Assembly (NCBI GenBank): GCA_964584595.1
Contig: CAZPAM010000060.1
Coordinates: forward strand, 1-16,420
Direction of reading: 5' to 3'
Source: Scalindua sp964584595
GTDB lineage: Bacteria; Planctomycetota; Brocadiia; Brocadiales; Scalinduaceae
DNA length: 16,420 nt
A program made the position numbers and the translations under genes. The stretch's first letter is position 1; each line of letters begins with the position of its first letter. The notes beneath the pieces are model-generated. The model ran no database searches. It was given only the letters and a program-made list of their open reading frames with translations, and was not told the origin of the DNA. Below are positions 7,003-14,029 of the stretch, piece by piece.

Positions 7003-8367
7003 TTAACTCTTAACTGCTGCTGCCAAACCTGCTGTATCTTTCTTTTTAGTTGATTGATATTCATACCTGGCAATCAGAGCTTTTGCATATTCTACGTGAG
7101 ACCACATAAGTGGTACGGCAAATTGTATAACAGCCTTCTTCTCTTCAGAAATTTCATGCCTTATCTTATCATAACTTTTCTTCATGAAAAATAGCTCATC
7201 TACGATGAAATCATAAGAGAGGTTGGGAAGTACAATCTCCGGATGAAATTCTTTCTTAGCGTCAAGGCCAACCTCCCATTCAAGGCGGATAAATTCCTCA
7301 AACCTTCTTTTTGTACTCAAATGTTCAGGGATATATCCTTCATCGGTTCTATACTTGTCAATCTGGTCTAAAATGGTATCACCTCTTTCAACTGCCCCCG
7401 TTTGATAGTAATACTGAGCCAACATGGCTGTATATTGGATCCATGGCCCGTTTCCTGCATGTATATGTGTTTCAATGTCTTCTGTGAAAGGAAGGTATCT
7501 TTGAAGCATGCCAAGTTCAGAATCCCATAGGTTATCAACCATAAAGTTTACAGAATTCTTAATAATTTCAGGGTTTTCATCCAAGACACAGGAATCACAA
7601 TGTCCTTCTTTACACTGGAAATAAACCGGACTTATAAGCGTAACATCAGGCCTTAAATCAAAGGTACCATCCTTTGTTATCCTTCTAACAAATCGGTCAC
7701 TGAGAATGAAACGCCGGTGAACGGACTGGCAAAACCTGCACTTAAATGAAAGTTCTTCATCAAAAAGGCCTTTAAGTTCAAATTTATTAGTCAACTGCAG
7801 AATGAGATTAAAAAAGAGAATGTAAACATGATTTACCCAGATACTGTATCCCTTCTCAATCGCAGATTCATGTATACCGGTTGTCGAGAAAAACAGGAAT
7901 ATTTCCTCCCGATAAAAATATTTAAGGGCATACTGGATTGCTTTCTTTATCCTTTTAAGATAGTCTTCCAACTCATCAGGTTCCTCCTGTCGGGAGTAGC
8001 AAGCCAATAAATAGTTGGCAAGAATGATAGACCCATAAGCAGTATTATCCTCTTGAATGTAAATGGATTTATTCTGTCCGTTCAAGCCGTAACGCTGCCC
8101 CCACTGTCCATTTTCTTCTTGGACAAAAGCAATGAATTTGGCTGTTCCCTTCAAGAGGTTAAAGGCGTTGTCATTAGAATCAAGGCCCTTCTCCACCATT
8201 TGCCTGAACAGCATAGAGGCACTGGAACTATCTCTCGGGTAAACATACGGATAGCGGGATTCCAGAACAGTTGCTAATAAAACTGTTCCTTGCTCGGTCT
8301 GGATCGAACATTTCTTAACTACTTCTAAATGTTCAGTAAGTTTTTCACAAAGTTTATCCTTGTCCAT
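7003..8367 (-). CDS. GH15-like (glucoamylase-type) glycosidase with Cys cluster
   Basis: This 454-aa cytoplasmic protein resembles glycoside hydrolase family 15 and related (alpha/alpha)6-barrel enzymes. Supporting segments, in order, are YPYVYPRDSSSASMLFR (residues 39-55), the IQEDNTAYGSI strip (104-114) equivalent to the substrate-binding Q-x-D region, GNGPWIQYTAMLAQYYYQTG (305-324), GYIPEHL with a candidate catalytic Glu (E348), and PLMWSHVEYAKAL (419-431). No signal peptide is present. It carries five cysteines in the middle, CX2C at 210/213 and CX4CX2C at 252/257/260, that look like a metal-binding or structural cluster and are not typical of GH15. The gene follows a zinc-binding DUF2180 gene by 39 nt. 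Family placement is good; substrate and activity are uncertain. Confidence 0.75.
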   Translation of the reverse strand: MDKDKLCEKLTEHLEVVKKCSIQTEQGTVLLATVLESRYPYVYPRDSSSASMLFRQMVEKGLDSNDNAFNLLKGTAKFIAFVQEENGQWGQRYGLNGQNKSIYIQEDNTAYGSIILANYLLACYSRQEEPDELEDYLKRIKKAIQYALKYFYREEIFLFFSTTGIHESAIEKGYSIWVNHVYILFFNLILQLTNKFELKGLFDEELSFKCRFCQSVHRRFILSDRFVRRITKDGTFDLRPDVTLISPVYFQCKEGHCDSCVLDENPEIIKNSVNFMVDNLWDSELGMLQRYLPFTEDIETHIHAGNGPWIQYTAMLAQYYYQTGAVERGDTILDQIDKYRTDEGYIPEHLSTKRRFEEFIRLEWEVGLDAKKEFHPEIVLPNLSYDFIVDELFFMKKSYDKIRHEISEEKKAVIQFAVPLMWSHVEYAKALIARYEYQSTKKKDTAGLAAAVKS

Positions 8368-8406
8368 AATATAAATAGCTTCAAAATTTAGAGAAAACGA
8401 GTACTA

Positions 8407-8634
8407 TCACTTATTCTTTTGAGCTACAAGGGCCTCATAACACCAGGTACACAGAATACGAGGAAGCGGCATTGGTAATGTAACCTTTTCTTCCCCTAAT
8501 CCCCATTTGTACGTTTCGGTAACAGGGATCTGCTCGCGAACCTGATGATCCTTACAAACGGCAATCCCACAGACAATGCAAATCGCAATTGCATCTGTCT
8601 CTTTTCCTTCCTTATTACAAATATAACACTTCAC
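8407..8634 (-). CDS. DUF2180 family zinc-binding protein, 75 aa
   Basis: This small protein has eight potential metal ligands in regular spacing: C3/C6, C19/C22, C27/H30 and C62/C65. The opening CYICNKEGKETDAIAICIVCG and the CKDH segment match the DUF2180 family, so it probably binds two zinc ions in a B-box or RING-like fold. The function of the family is unknown. The start is GTG, set by one of the strongest Shine-Dalgarno sequences in the window (AAAAGGAGG, complement of 8641-8649) 6 nt upstream. It heads an apparent operon with the GH15-like gene and is preceded by a sigma70-like promoter at 8692-8720. Confidence 0.82.
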   Translation of the reverse strand: MKCYICNKEGKETDAIAICIVCGIAVCKDHQVREQIPVTETYKWGLGEEKVTLPMPLPRILCTWCYEALVAQKNK

Positions 8635-8691
8635 GGCTTTCCTCCTTTTAAAACATTTTACTTTATTTTATAGACTGAACAGAATCCTGTA

Positions 8692-8720
8692 ATTATGTCA
8701 AATTAATCTGGCAAAATCAA
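8692..8720 (-). promoter_or_regulatory. Candidate promoter of the DUF2180-GH15 operon
   Basis: On the minus strand TTGATT (8715-8720) and CATAAT (8692-8697) are 17 bp apart. The predicted start is near 8685, giving a leader of about 50 nt that ends in the strong Shine-Dalgarno before the GTG at 8634. Confidence 0.5.
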
Positions 8721-8748
8721 GCATGGTATTATTCCTATGCAGAAATAT

Positions 8749-8836
8749 TGAGAGAACGGATATGACTCTCACTTATTATAATATTTACAAAATATAATCA
8801 TTGAGGGCGGTGATTATGACATGACAATCATTGAGG
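8749..8836. repeat. Inverted repeat and spaced direct repeat in an intergenic region
   Basis: Two structures lie in the 260-bp gap upstream of the DUF2180 gene. An inverted repeat, TGAGAG (8749-8754) and CTCTCA (8766-8771), is followed by a direct repeat, AATCATTGAGG at 8796-8806 and again at 8826-8836, 30 bp apart (about three helical turns). Two TATAAT hexamers on the plus strand (8777-8782, 8793-8798) lie nearby, but neither has a -35 box. No plus-strand gene follows, so this may be a protein-binding region or chance. Confidence 0.3.
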
Positions 8837-8894
8837 ATGTACAAAAGGCTGGAGAGTCTATTATACCAACTTCTTATGTCTTATGTGTGTCCTG

Positions 8895-9362
8895 TTAACT
8901 TGTTTGAAGTTGTACTTTCTTTCTTAAGAAAACACGCAGCTTTGACCTGCAAAATTCCTTTAACCTCAAACGCATACTTTCAAAGGTGATCTTCTTTACT
9001 GACATTATCGTCAGTGTCAGGCCAATCGAAATCGCTGCAAACTTTACAGCAACTATCAATACAATAAAACCGGTTATCGGAGTAGAAATCCACTTTGAGA
9101 ATTGTAACGTTATGGGATCAAATACATGCAAATGCATAAAAAACAAAACTGTCATTACTGCGAGAGTTATCATAGCAATAGCCAGCTTTATTATTGAGAG
9201 CGTCATCATCATCTTTAAAAATCGCTCCCCTGCACCTTCTGTTTTCTCTCTGACGATGTCTACAATATTGTTTATCTTGGCCAAGATGCCAGCTATTAGC
9301 CTGGACAGGTTCTCAGATTTACGTTTACTTATTAAGTTGCTAAAGACATTTACAGTATTCAT
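8895..9362 (-). CDS. Two-helix membrane protein, unknown function
   Basis: This 155-aa protein is not recognised. Residues 1-50 are amphipathic and charged (SKRKSENLSRLIAGILAKI and IVDIVREK), followed by two strong hydrophobic helices at about 53-78 and 96-120 and a basic C-terminal tail rich in K and R (about 124-150). Both termini should be cytoplasmic. The ATG at 9362 is preferred over an in-frame TTG at 9401, because the upstream promoter would start transcription only a few nucleotides from that TTG. The opposite-strand open frame across this gene is a mirror of its hydrophobic codons. It follows the CPBP protease gene on the same strand. Confidence 0.65.
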   Translation of the reverse strand: MNTVNVFSNLISKRKSENLSRLIAGILAKINNIVDIVREKTEGAGERFLKMMMTLSIIKLAIAMITLAVMTVLFFMHLHVFDPITLQFSKWISTPITGFIVLIVAVKFAAISIGLTLTIMSVKKITFESMRLRLKEFCRSKLRVFLRKKVQLQTS

Positions 9363-9411
9363 ATTTAATTCCGAATATTGACTGAACTCTATAAGTAACA
9401 AACTGACCCAT

Positions 9412-9441
9412 ATTTTAGTTTAAATGAGATATTATTGTCAA
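9412..9441 (-). promoter_or_regulatory. Sigma70-like promoter of the two-helix membrane protein gene
   Basis: On the minus strand a consensus TTGACA (9436-9441), an 18-bp spacer and TAAAAT (9412-9417, five of six matches) predict a start near 9405. This gives a leader of about 43 nt before the ATG at 9362. Confidence 0.55.
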
Positions 9442-9481
9442 TTAATTTCTTTGTATAAGGTGATCCTAGCCTTTTTTTCAT

Positions 9482-10051
9482 CTATGGCTTAACAGAAACA
9501 AAATATCTTAAATATATCAAAGCGCCTAAATCATAGATAAAATGTATTTGAATGGGTATAAGCAGGCTATCGCAATACTGGAACAGAAATCCCAGGTAAA
9601 AGCCCATAAGTGTGGCAATAATAAAATAGGCAGGTGTTATAAAGTGCAAAAGCCCAAATATTATGCTCGCACCAATAATACCCAATTTGACCTGAATTAC
9701 TCCCCTGAATAGCAATTCTTCAGCAAGGCCTGCAAACACTGAAATGATACACAAGTCTGGTAATTTAGCTTCGGAAAATATAGCCTTTATATCATTTATA
9801 ATGATACTTCTTAGTGAACCCAGCAAAGGAAGACCCTCTGCCTTTTCTGAAAGCAATAGCATAAACAACACAAGTGGTAACATTGCCCCAAAAGTTCCTA
9901 TCACTATGTCACGAAATATATTCTGGGTCAAAGGAAGTAACTTGAGTCCATAATATTTCGCTATAATCAGTGCAGCCATCAGGACTATACCCTCTACGAG
10001 ACAGGTCAGGATTAACAGCTTGTATCTTGGATAAGAGGCTAAGTTAATCAT
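9482..10051 (-). CDS. CPBP family intramembrane glutamic endopeptidase
   Basis: This 189-aa polytopic membrane protein has the CPBP (Abi/CAAX-protease-like) motifs. Motif 1, EELLFRG, gives E111-E112 and R116; motif 2, FGLLHF, gives H136; and a downstream IQIHFIYD gives H170 and D174. These residues form the active site in the family. Hydrophobic segments surround them (roughly 12-32, 45-67, 100-110, 122-138, 142-160, 165-185). Members process prenylated proteins or bacteriocins or have housekeeping peptidase roles; the substrate cannot be inferred here because no peptide or immunity gene is adjacent. There is no Shine-Dalgarno. A weak -10-like TAAATA ends 8 nt before the ATG, which could also give a leaderless message. 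Confidence 0.85.
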   Translation of the reverse strand: MINLASYPRYKLLILTCLVEGIVLMAALIIAKYYGLKLLPLTQNIFRDIVIGTFGAMLPLVLFMLLLSEKAEGLPLLGSLRSIIINDIKAIFSEAKLPDLCIISVFAGLAEELLFRGVIQVKLGIIGASIIFGLLHFITPAYFIIATLMGFYLGFLFQYCDSLLIPIQIHFIYDLGALIYLRYFVSVKP

Positions 10052-10120
10052 TCGCGCTATATTTAGTTATTCGAACTCCAGCTTCAAGAGAACAGTCTGA
10101 GATATAATATATTTTCTGCC

Positions 10121-10149
10121 TTGACAAAAAAACGTGTACCTTTTGTGTA
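10121..10149 (+). promoter_or_regulatory. Possible promoter upstream of the GDT1-like gene
   Basis: A consensus TTGACA at 10121-10126 is followed after 17 bp by TGTGTA (10144-10149), a poor -10. If real, the leader before the ATG at 10260 would be about 105 nt and would contain no recognisable riboswitch. Confidence 0.3.
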
Positions 10150-10259
10150 AATCTATTATTATGAAAAATAAAGAGTGGCTTGACAGGTCCTCCTTTACTA
10201 CGGTGGAACTATTGAGGATTTATTTAATTCGTATACTGTTAAATGAAAGGAAAGCTATC

Positions 10260-10532
10260 ATGGACTGGAAAATACTCATAGCAACTTTTACATCTATCTT
10301 TCTTGCAGAACTTGGTGATAAAACACAGATTGCTGCAATCATAATGACAAGCAAGACAAATAAACCCTTAACCGTATTTATAGGCTCTATGATAGCCTTT
10401 GCCGTGATAACCTTAATTGGAGTTACTTTTGGTGCAGCATTAACAAAATTTGTACCCATAGACTATATAAAATATCTATCTGCGATTGCATTTATAGCCA
10501 TAGGGATTCTAATCTTAACGGGGAAATTGTAA
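10260..10532 (+). CDS. Half-size GDT1/UPF0016 cation transporter
   Basis: This 90-aa membrane protein is a single repeat of the GDT1/TMEM165/UPF0016 family, whose members move Mn2+ or Ca2+ across membranes in exchange for protons. The signature E-x-G-D-K-T is intact as AELGDKT (E17, D20, K21). Three hydrophobic helices follow the usual order (about 5-15 extending past the motif, 38-58, 67-86). Full-length members have two such repeats, so this one should work as a homodimer or with a second half-size gene not seen here. The ATG at 10260 is chosen because the family begins MDWK-like and AAAGGAAAG (10246-10254) is a good ribosome site; the frame is open further upstream but that stretch does not look like family sequence. 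It converges on trpD. Confidence 0.85.
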   Translation: MDWKILIATFTSIFLAELGDKTQIAAIIMTSKTNKPLTVFIGSMIAFAVITLIGVTFGAALTKFVPIDYIKYLSAIAFIAIGILILTGKL

Positions 10533-10584
10533 ATCTCCAGAACAGACTAGTAGCAGTGCGCACTGACATCTTGCTTATTGCTTC

Positions 10585-11601
10585 TCAGCCTCTGCCCTGT
10601 GTTATTTCAATCAGGTTCTTAAGAGTTGCCTTAGCCTTACCTGAATCTACAGATTCAGCTGCGATTTGCATCCCATCCCTTAAATCTTCCGCGCCGCCTC
10701 CGGCAACAATTGCTGCAGATGCATTTATAAGAACAATATCACGCTTAGGGCCGTCTTTACCCTCTAACACGTCACTGATCGCACTTGCACTCTCTTCCGG
10801 AGAGGTTACAACGAAATCCCTTATCTCTGCTTTCGGAATTCCAAAGCTGTCATGTGTGATAAAATAGCTCTTGATCTTTCCATCCTTCAATTCGCATACT
10901 TTCGTTTTGTCGGTTGTCGTAATCTCATCCAGACCGTCATAGCCATAGACAACAAACGCATGTTCCGTCTTTAACTTTTTCAGCACATTCGCCACGATGT
11001 CAGTCAGCTTTGCATCATACACACCTATAACCTGCCTTGTTGCATTTGCAGGATTAGTCAACGGGCCTAAAACATTAAATATAGTCTTGATCCCTATCTC
11101 ACGCCTTGGGCCTACAGCATGCTTCATGGAACTATGTAAAAGCGGTGCCATGAGGAAACCTATATTTGCTTCTTTGATACAATTTTCAACAATCTCCGTT
11201 CCGGCCTCAACATTAACCCCTAATAACTTAAGCACGTCAGCGCTTCCACAATGGCTCGTAGAAGCCCTGTTACCGTGTTTTGCAACTTTCAATCCTGCAC
11301 CTGCAACAACGAATGCGGAGGCCGTTGATATGTTAAATGTACATTTTGCATCCCCACCGGTACCACAGGTATCCACCACTATATTATTACCTACATTGAT
11401 ATGAGTAGCCTTCTCCCTCATTACACTTACACAGCCGGTAATCTCTTCAACAGTTTCCCCTTTCATCCTTAACGCCGTGATAAAAGAACCAATCTGCACC
11501 TCTGTGGCCTTACCTTCCATTATTTCTTTCATTACTGCCGTACTTTCCTCTATCGAAAGATCACTGCCATCTGCAATTTTTCCAATCATTTCTTTTATCA
11601 T
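10585..11601 (-). CDS. trpD: Anthranilate phosphoribosyltransferase
   Basis: TrpD transfers the phosphoribosyl group of PRPP to anthranilate, the second dedicated step of tryptophan biosynthesis in the cytoplasm. The 338-aa protein has the full family pattern: the N-terminal helical domain; the PRPP glycine loop CGTGGD (residues 79-84); KHGNRASTS (108-116); GSADVL (119-124); LMAPLLHSSMKHAVGPRREIG with the anthranilate-site residues; and FNVLGPLTNPA. The length is typical. The ATG at 11601 is chosen because the family begins with a few residues before the helix and because an in-frame TTG at 11637 is part of the -35 box. There is no Shine-Dalgarno; the message is predicted to be leaderless. 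No other trp gene is in the window, so the pathway genes are dispersed. Confidence 0.95.
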   Translation of the reverse strand: MIKEMIGKIADGSDLSIEESTAVMKEIMEGKATEVQIGSFITALRMKGETVEEITGCVSVMREKATHINVGNNIVVDTCGTGGDAKCTFNISTASAFVVAGAGLKVAKHGNRASTSHCGSADVLKLLGVNVEAGTEIVENCIKEANIGFLMAPLLHSSMKHAVGPRREIGIKTIFNVLGPLTNPANATRQVIGVYDAKLTDIVANVLKKLKTEHAFVVYGYDGLDEITTTDKTKVCELKDGKIKSYFITHDSFGIPKAEIRDFVVTSPEESASAISDVLEGKDGPKRDIVLINASAAIVAGGGAEDLRDGMQIAAESVDSGKAKATLKNLIEITQGRG

Positions 11602-11608
11602 GATGCAG

Positions 11609-11637
11609 ATTATGTCAGAAATATACCAAAGTGTCAA
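11609..11637 (-). promoter_or_regulatory. trpD promoter; -10 box 7 nt from the ATG
   Basis: On the minus strand TTGACA (11632-11637, perfect), a 17-bp spacer and CATAAT (11609-11614, five of six) form a near-ideal sigma70 promoter. Seven nucleotides (ctgcatc) separate the -10 box from the ATG at 11601, so transcription should begin at the start codon. The next feature is its divergent twin. Confidence 0.7.
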
Positions 11638-11667
11638 GAATATGGATTAAGCCGGATTTCCACTTTA

Positions 11668-11695
11668 TTGACAAAGCCTGATAATTACATAGAAT
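11668..11695 (+). promoter_or_regulatory. Promoter of the PflX-like radical SAM gene; -10 box 8 nt from the ATG
   Basis: TTGACA (11668-11673, perfect), a 16-bp spacer and TAGAAT (11690-11695, five of six) precede the ATG at 11704 by 8 nt (tgtacatt). The predicted leader is 0-3 nt. The -35 boxes of this promoter and the trpD promoter are 30 bp apart, back to back. Confidence 0.65.
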
Positions 11696-11703
11696 TGTAC
11701 ATT

Positions 11704-12600
11704 ATGCCTGATACCAACAAAATGAAAACGACACCGGAACAAACTATTAAAACTGCTTATAAAATAATGGAGTCTTGTGAGTTGTGCCCAAGGAGATGCA
11801 AGGTCAACCGTTTAAACGACGAAAAAGGATTTTGTGGTACCGGGGCAAAGGCTGTTGTTGCATCGGCAGGGCCACATTTTGGAGAAGAATCGGTATTGGT
11901 AGGCAATGGAGGATCAGGAACAATATTCTTTGCAGGGTGTAATCTGGGCTGTGTCTTTTGCCAAAACTATGACATCAGCCAGCTTCGCAGTGGAAATGAG
12001 GTAGATATAGACGATCTGGTAAACACGATGCTGCAGCTCCAGGAACGAAGTTGCATAAACATAAATTTTGTCACCCCAACACACGTAACTCCGCATATTA
12101 TTGAATCTGTTCATATCGCCCGGACAAAGGGTCTTAAAATTCCCACTGTCTATAACTGTGGAGGTTATGAGTCGATCGGACCATTACGACTTCTTGCCGG
12201 TACAATCGACATTTACATGCCTGACGCCAAGTATTTAAGCCCGGTCTCTTCAGAGAAATATTCCTTTGCACAGGACTACTCGGGAGTAATGAAATCAGCT
12301 TTACTGGAAATGCATAGACAGGTTGGAGATTTAGAGATTAAGGATGGAGCAGCAAGAGTAGCAACACGGGGACTCCTGGTTCGTCATCTGGTAATGCCGG
12401 GCAACGTTGCAGACAGTATCGACATAATCGATTTTCTTGCGGATGAAATATCAAATAATACGTTTGTAAACATTATGGAACAATACCGGCCTACATTTAA
12501 GGCCTTAAACTTCCCTGAAATAAACAGGCCAATAACCCATAAAGAATTTAATACAGTCTACGAATATGCAAAAAAACGAGGGTTGAGACTTGCAGATTAG
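11704..12600 (+). CDS. PflX-type radical SAM protein
   Basis: This 298-aa protein belongs to the pyruvate-formate-lyase-activase-like radical SAM group (COG1313, PflX). The SAM-cluster motif CX3CX2C is C79-NLG-C83-VF-C86 in an AGCNLGCVFCQNYD context. An additional N-terminal cysteine set (C25, C28, C32, C44 in SCELCPRRC and FCGTG) is typical of this group and probably binds a second metal centre. No target glycyl-radical enzyme is encoded nearby, and the physiological role of the group is poorly defined. The ATG at 11704 is preferred to an in-frame TTG at 11668, because that TTG is the -35 box of the promoter; a later Met at 11722 is a less likely alternative. It is divergent from trpD and convergent with the mtnA operon. 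Confidence 0.85.
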   Translation: MPDTNKMKTTPEQTIKTAYKIMESCELCPRRCKVNRLNDEKGFCGTGAKAVVASAGPHFGEESVLVGNGGSGTIFFAGCNLGCVFCQNYDISQLRSGNEVDIDDLVNTMLQLQERSCININFVTPTHVTPHIIESVHIARTKGLKIPTVYNCGGYESIGPLRLLAGTIDIYMPDAKYLSPVSSEKYSFAQDYSGVMKSALLEMHRQVGDLEIKDGAARVATRGLLVRHLVMPGNVADSIDIIDFLADEISNNTFVNIMEQYRPTFKALNFPEINRPITHKEFNTVYEYAKKRGLRLAD

Positions 12601-12604
12601 GACT

Positions 12605-12632
12605 GAAAGCCTTTAGCTATCAGTAAGCTTTC
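12605..12632. terminator. Weak convergent hairpin between two genes
   Basis: GAAAGC (12605-12610) and GCTTTC (12627-12632) can pair across a 16-nt loop in the 33-bp gap where the radical SAM gene and the lipoprotein gene converge. There is no T-run, so a bidirectional terminator is only a guess from position. Confidence 0.2.
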
Positions 12633-12633
12633 C

Positions 12634-12930
12634 TTACTTAGCTTCATCAACCTTTTGCCCGGATGGATTTTTCTCTTTTTCAGCTTTTGCCTTTGTTTCT
12701 TCCTGCAGCCTTTCCATCCTTTTCGCATCTTCACTTTTTAATAACACATCAAGGTCCTCGGTAAGCTTTGCCGGATCAGTCATACCGTGGCCAATCGTCT
12801 CTTCTTCCATACTTCCAATAGGAGTAAACCTGAACTTTGTTGTCGTACTATTTGAACTACACCCTGAAAGAACTAGCGTTGACAAAAATATAGATATAAA
12901 CAACAAGATGAAATATTTAAATGATGTCAC
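12634..12930 (-). CDS. Small lipoprotein, 98 aa, last gene of the purE-mtnA operon
   Basis: This protein has a clear lipoprotein signal (residues 1-24, lipobox VLSGC with C24), then a serine/threonine-rich linker and a hydrophilic, lysine/glutamate-rich helical C-terminus (about 65-98, likely coiled). I recognise no family. The start is GTG: AAGGAG (complement of 12937-12942) overlaps the mtnA stop codon and lies 6 nt from it, while an in-frame TTG upstream would put the signal peptide after a non-signal extension. The gap to mtnA is only 10 nt, so the two are almost certainly cotranscribed and perhaps translationally coupled. Why an envelope lipoprotein should travel with purE and mtnA is unknown. 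Confidence 0.8.
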   Translation of the reverse strand: MTSFKYFILLFISIFLSTLVLSGCSSNSTTTKFRFTPIGSMEEETIGHGMTDPAKLTEDLDVLLKSEDAKRMERLQEETKAKAEKEKNPSGQKVDEAK

Positions 12931-12940
12931 GATGTTCTCC

Positions 12941-13996
12941 TTATGTATTATTGCCAATAATGTTTTCAACTTTTTCCTTATTCGGACTATTAATTACACC
13001 TCTCTCAGTAATGATAGCCGCTATATTTGATGCCGGTGTAACATCAAAGGCAGGATTAAATACCTTTATATCATCCGGAGCAATCTTATTGCCTGAAATA
13101 CTGGTAACCTCATCCGAACCTCTTTCCTCTATGGGAATTTCATCACCGGAAGCTATACTCAAATCAAATGTTGATGCAGGCGCAGCAACATAAAACGGCA
13201 CATTGTGCTCCTTTGCAATTATTGATAGGCTGTATGTGCCTATCTTATTCGCAGCATCGCCATTTGCTGCAATCCTGTCCGCCCCCACAATTACACAATC
13301 AATCTTTCTCTGCTTCATGGTATGAGCAGCCATATTATCACATATCAGCGTGACGTCAATACCGGCATTCTTAAGCTCCCACGCTGTAAGTCTTGAACCC
13401 TGAAGCAAAGGACGGGTTTCATCTGCATAAACACTGATATTTTTCCCATTCTCTACAGCCGCAAACATAACGGCCAGGGCTGTTCCGTAATCTCCAGTGG
13501 CAAGCCCCCCGGCATTACAATGAGTTATCACACAACTACCGTCTTCTAAAAGTGTTTCACCGTTTTCTCCTATCTTACGGCATATAGCTTTATCTTCTTC
13601 AAGGATGGTTTTTGCCTCCTCAAGGAGTATGTTCTTTATTTCTGAAACTGTCTTCTGGCTATTCTTCTGCGCAACATCTTCCATCCGCTTCAGGCCCCAG
13701 AACAGGTTTACGGCTGTCGGCCTTGAAGAACCCAGATAAGAAGTAACCTTCTTCATTTCATTAAAGAAGGTTTCGAAGTCCTCTGAGTTGCAGTTCTTTA
13801 TGCCTACTACAGTACCCATGGCACCGGCAATACCGATAGCAGGGGCACCCCTGACCATTAATGTCTTTATTGCATGGTAAATGCTCTCTCTGTCATCGCA
13901 GTAAACATATTTCAATTCATTAGGTAATAGAGTCTGATCAATAAGCTTAATCTTTCCATCTATTTCACCAATCCATTCAATTGTTGGCAACGGCAC
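12941..13996 (-). CDS. mtnA: S-methyl-5-thioribose-1-phosphate isomerase
   Basis: MtnA converts 5-methylthioribose-1-phosphate (and 5-deoxyribose-1-phosphate in some bacteria) to the corresponding ribulose-1-phosphate, in methionine salvage or disposal of radical-SAM by-products. The 351-aa protein is full length. Motifs present include MVRGAPAIG (47-55), THCNAGGLATGDYGTA with the catalytic cysteine C160, ADETRPLLQGSRLTAWEL (191-208) and VGADRIAANGD with the catalytic aspartate D240; both catalytic positions match the family numbering. The start is GTG, set by AAGGGAGA (complement of 14002-14009). It follows purE by 33 nt, and a nucleoside phosphorylase family gene two places upstream could supply its ribose-1-phosphate-type substrate. 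No mtnK, mtnB or aldolase gene is in the window. Confidence 0.95.
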   Translation of the reverse strand: MPLPTIEWIGEIDGKIKLIDQTLLPNELKYVYCDDRESIYHAIKTLMVRGAPAIGIAGAMGTVVGIKNCNSEDFETFFNEMKKVTSYLGSSRPTAVNLFWGLKRMEDVAQKNSQKTVSEIKNILLEEAKTILEEDKAICRKIGENGETLLEDGSCVITHCNAGGLATGDYGTALAVMFAAVENGKNISVYADETRPLLQGSRLTAWELKNAGIDVTLICDNMAAHTMKQRKIDCVIVGADRIAANGDAANKIGTYSLSIIAKEHNVPFYVAAPASTFDLSIASGDEIPIEERGSDEVTSISGNKIAPDDIKVFNPAFDVTPASNIAAIITERGVINSPNKEKVENIIGNNT

Positions 13997-14029
13997 AAAA
14001 ATCTCCCTTGTAGTATTTAAATTATTTCG

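Noticed and set aside
8821..8898. 25-codon plus-strand open frame beginning MTIIEDV
   Set aside because: It is very short, its ribosome site is weak, it overlaps the end of the membrane protein gene on the other strand, and it resembles nothing known.
8986..9381. Plus-strand 131-codon open frame opposite the two-helix membrane protein
   Set aside because: It mirrors the hydrophobic codons of the minus-strand gene and lacks its own ribosome site, while the minus gene has a consensus promoter.
10180..10185. Second TTGACA upstream of the GDT1-like gene as a -35 box
   Set aside because: No -10-like hexamer lies at 16-18 bp spacing downstream.
10150..10259. Possible yybP-ykoY manganese riboswitch in the leader of the GDT1-like gene
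   Set aside because: These RNAs often precede UPF0016 genes, but the conserved GGGGAGUAG-type core and its partner loop are absent from this AT-rich leader.
10554..10565. Perfect 12-bp palindrome CAGTGCGCACTG between the GDT1-like gene and trpD
   Set aside because: A few such palindromes are expected by chance in a window this size. It lies between converging genes, with no promoter or repeat partner.
11637..11668. In-frame TTG start codons for trpD and the radical SAM gene
   Set aside because: Both TTGs are part of consensus TTGACA -35 boxes, and the added N-terminal residues do not match the families.
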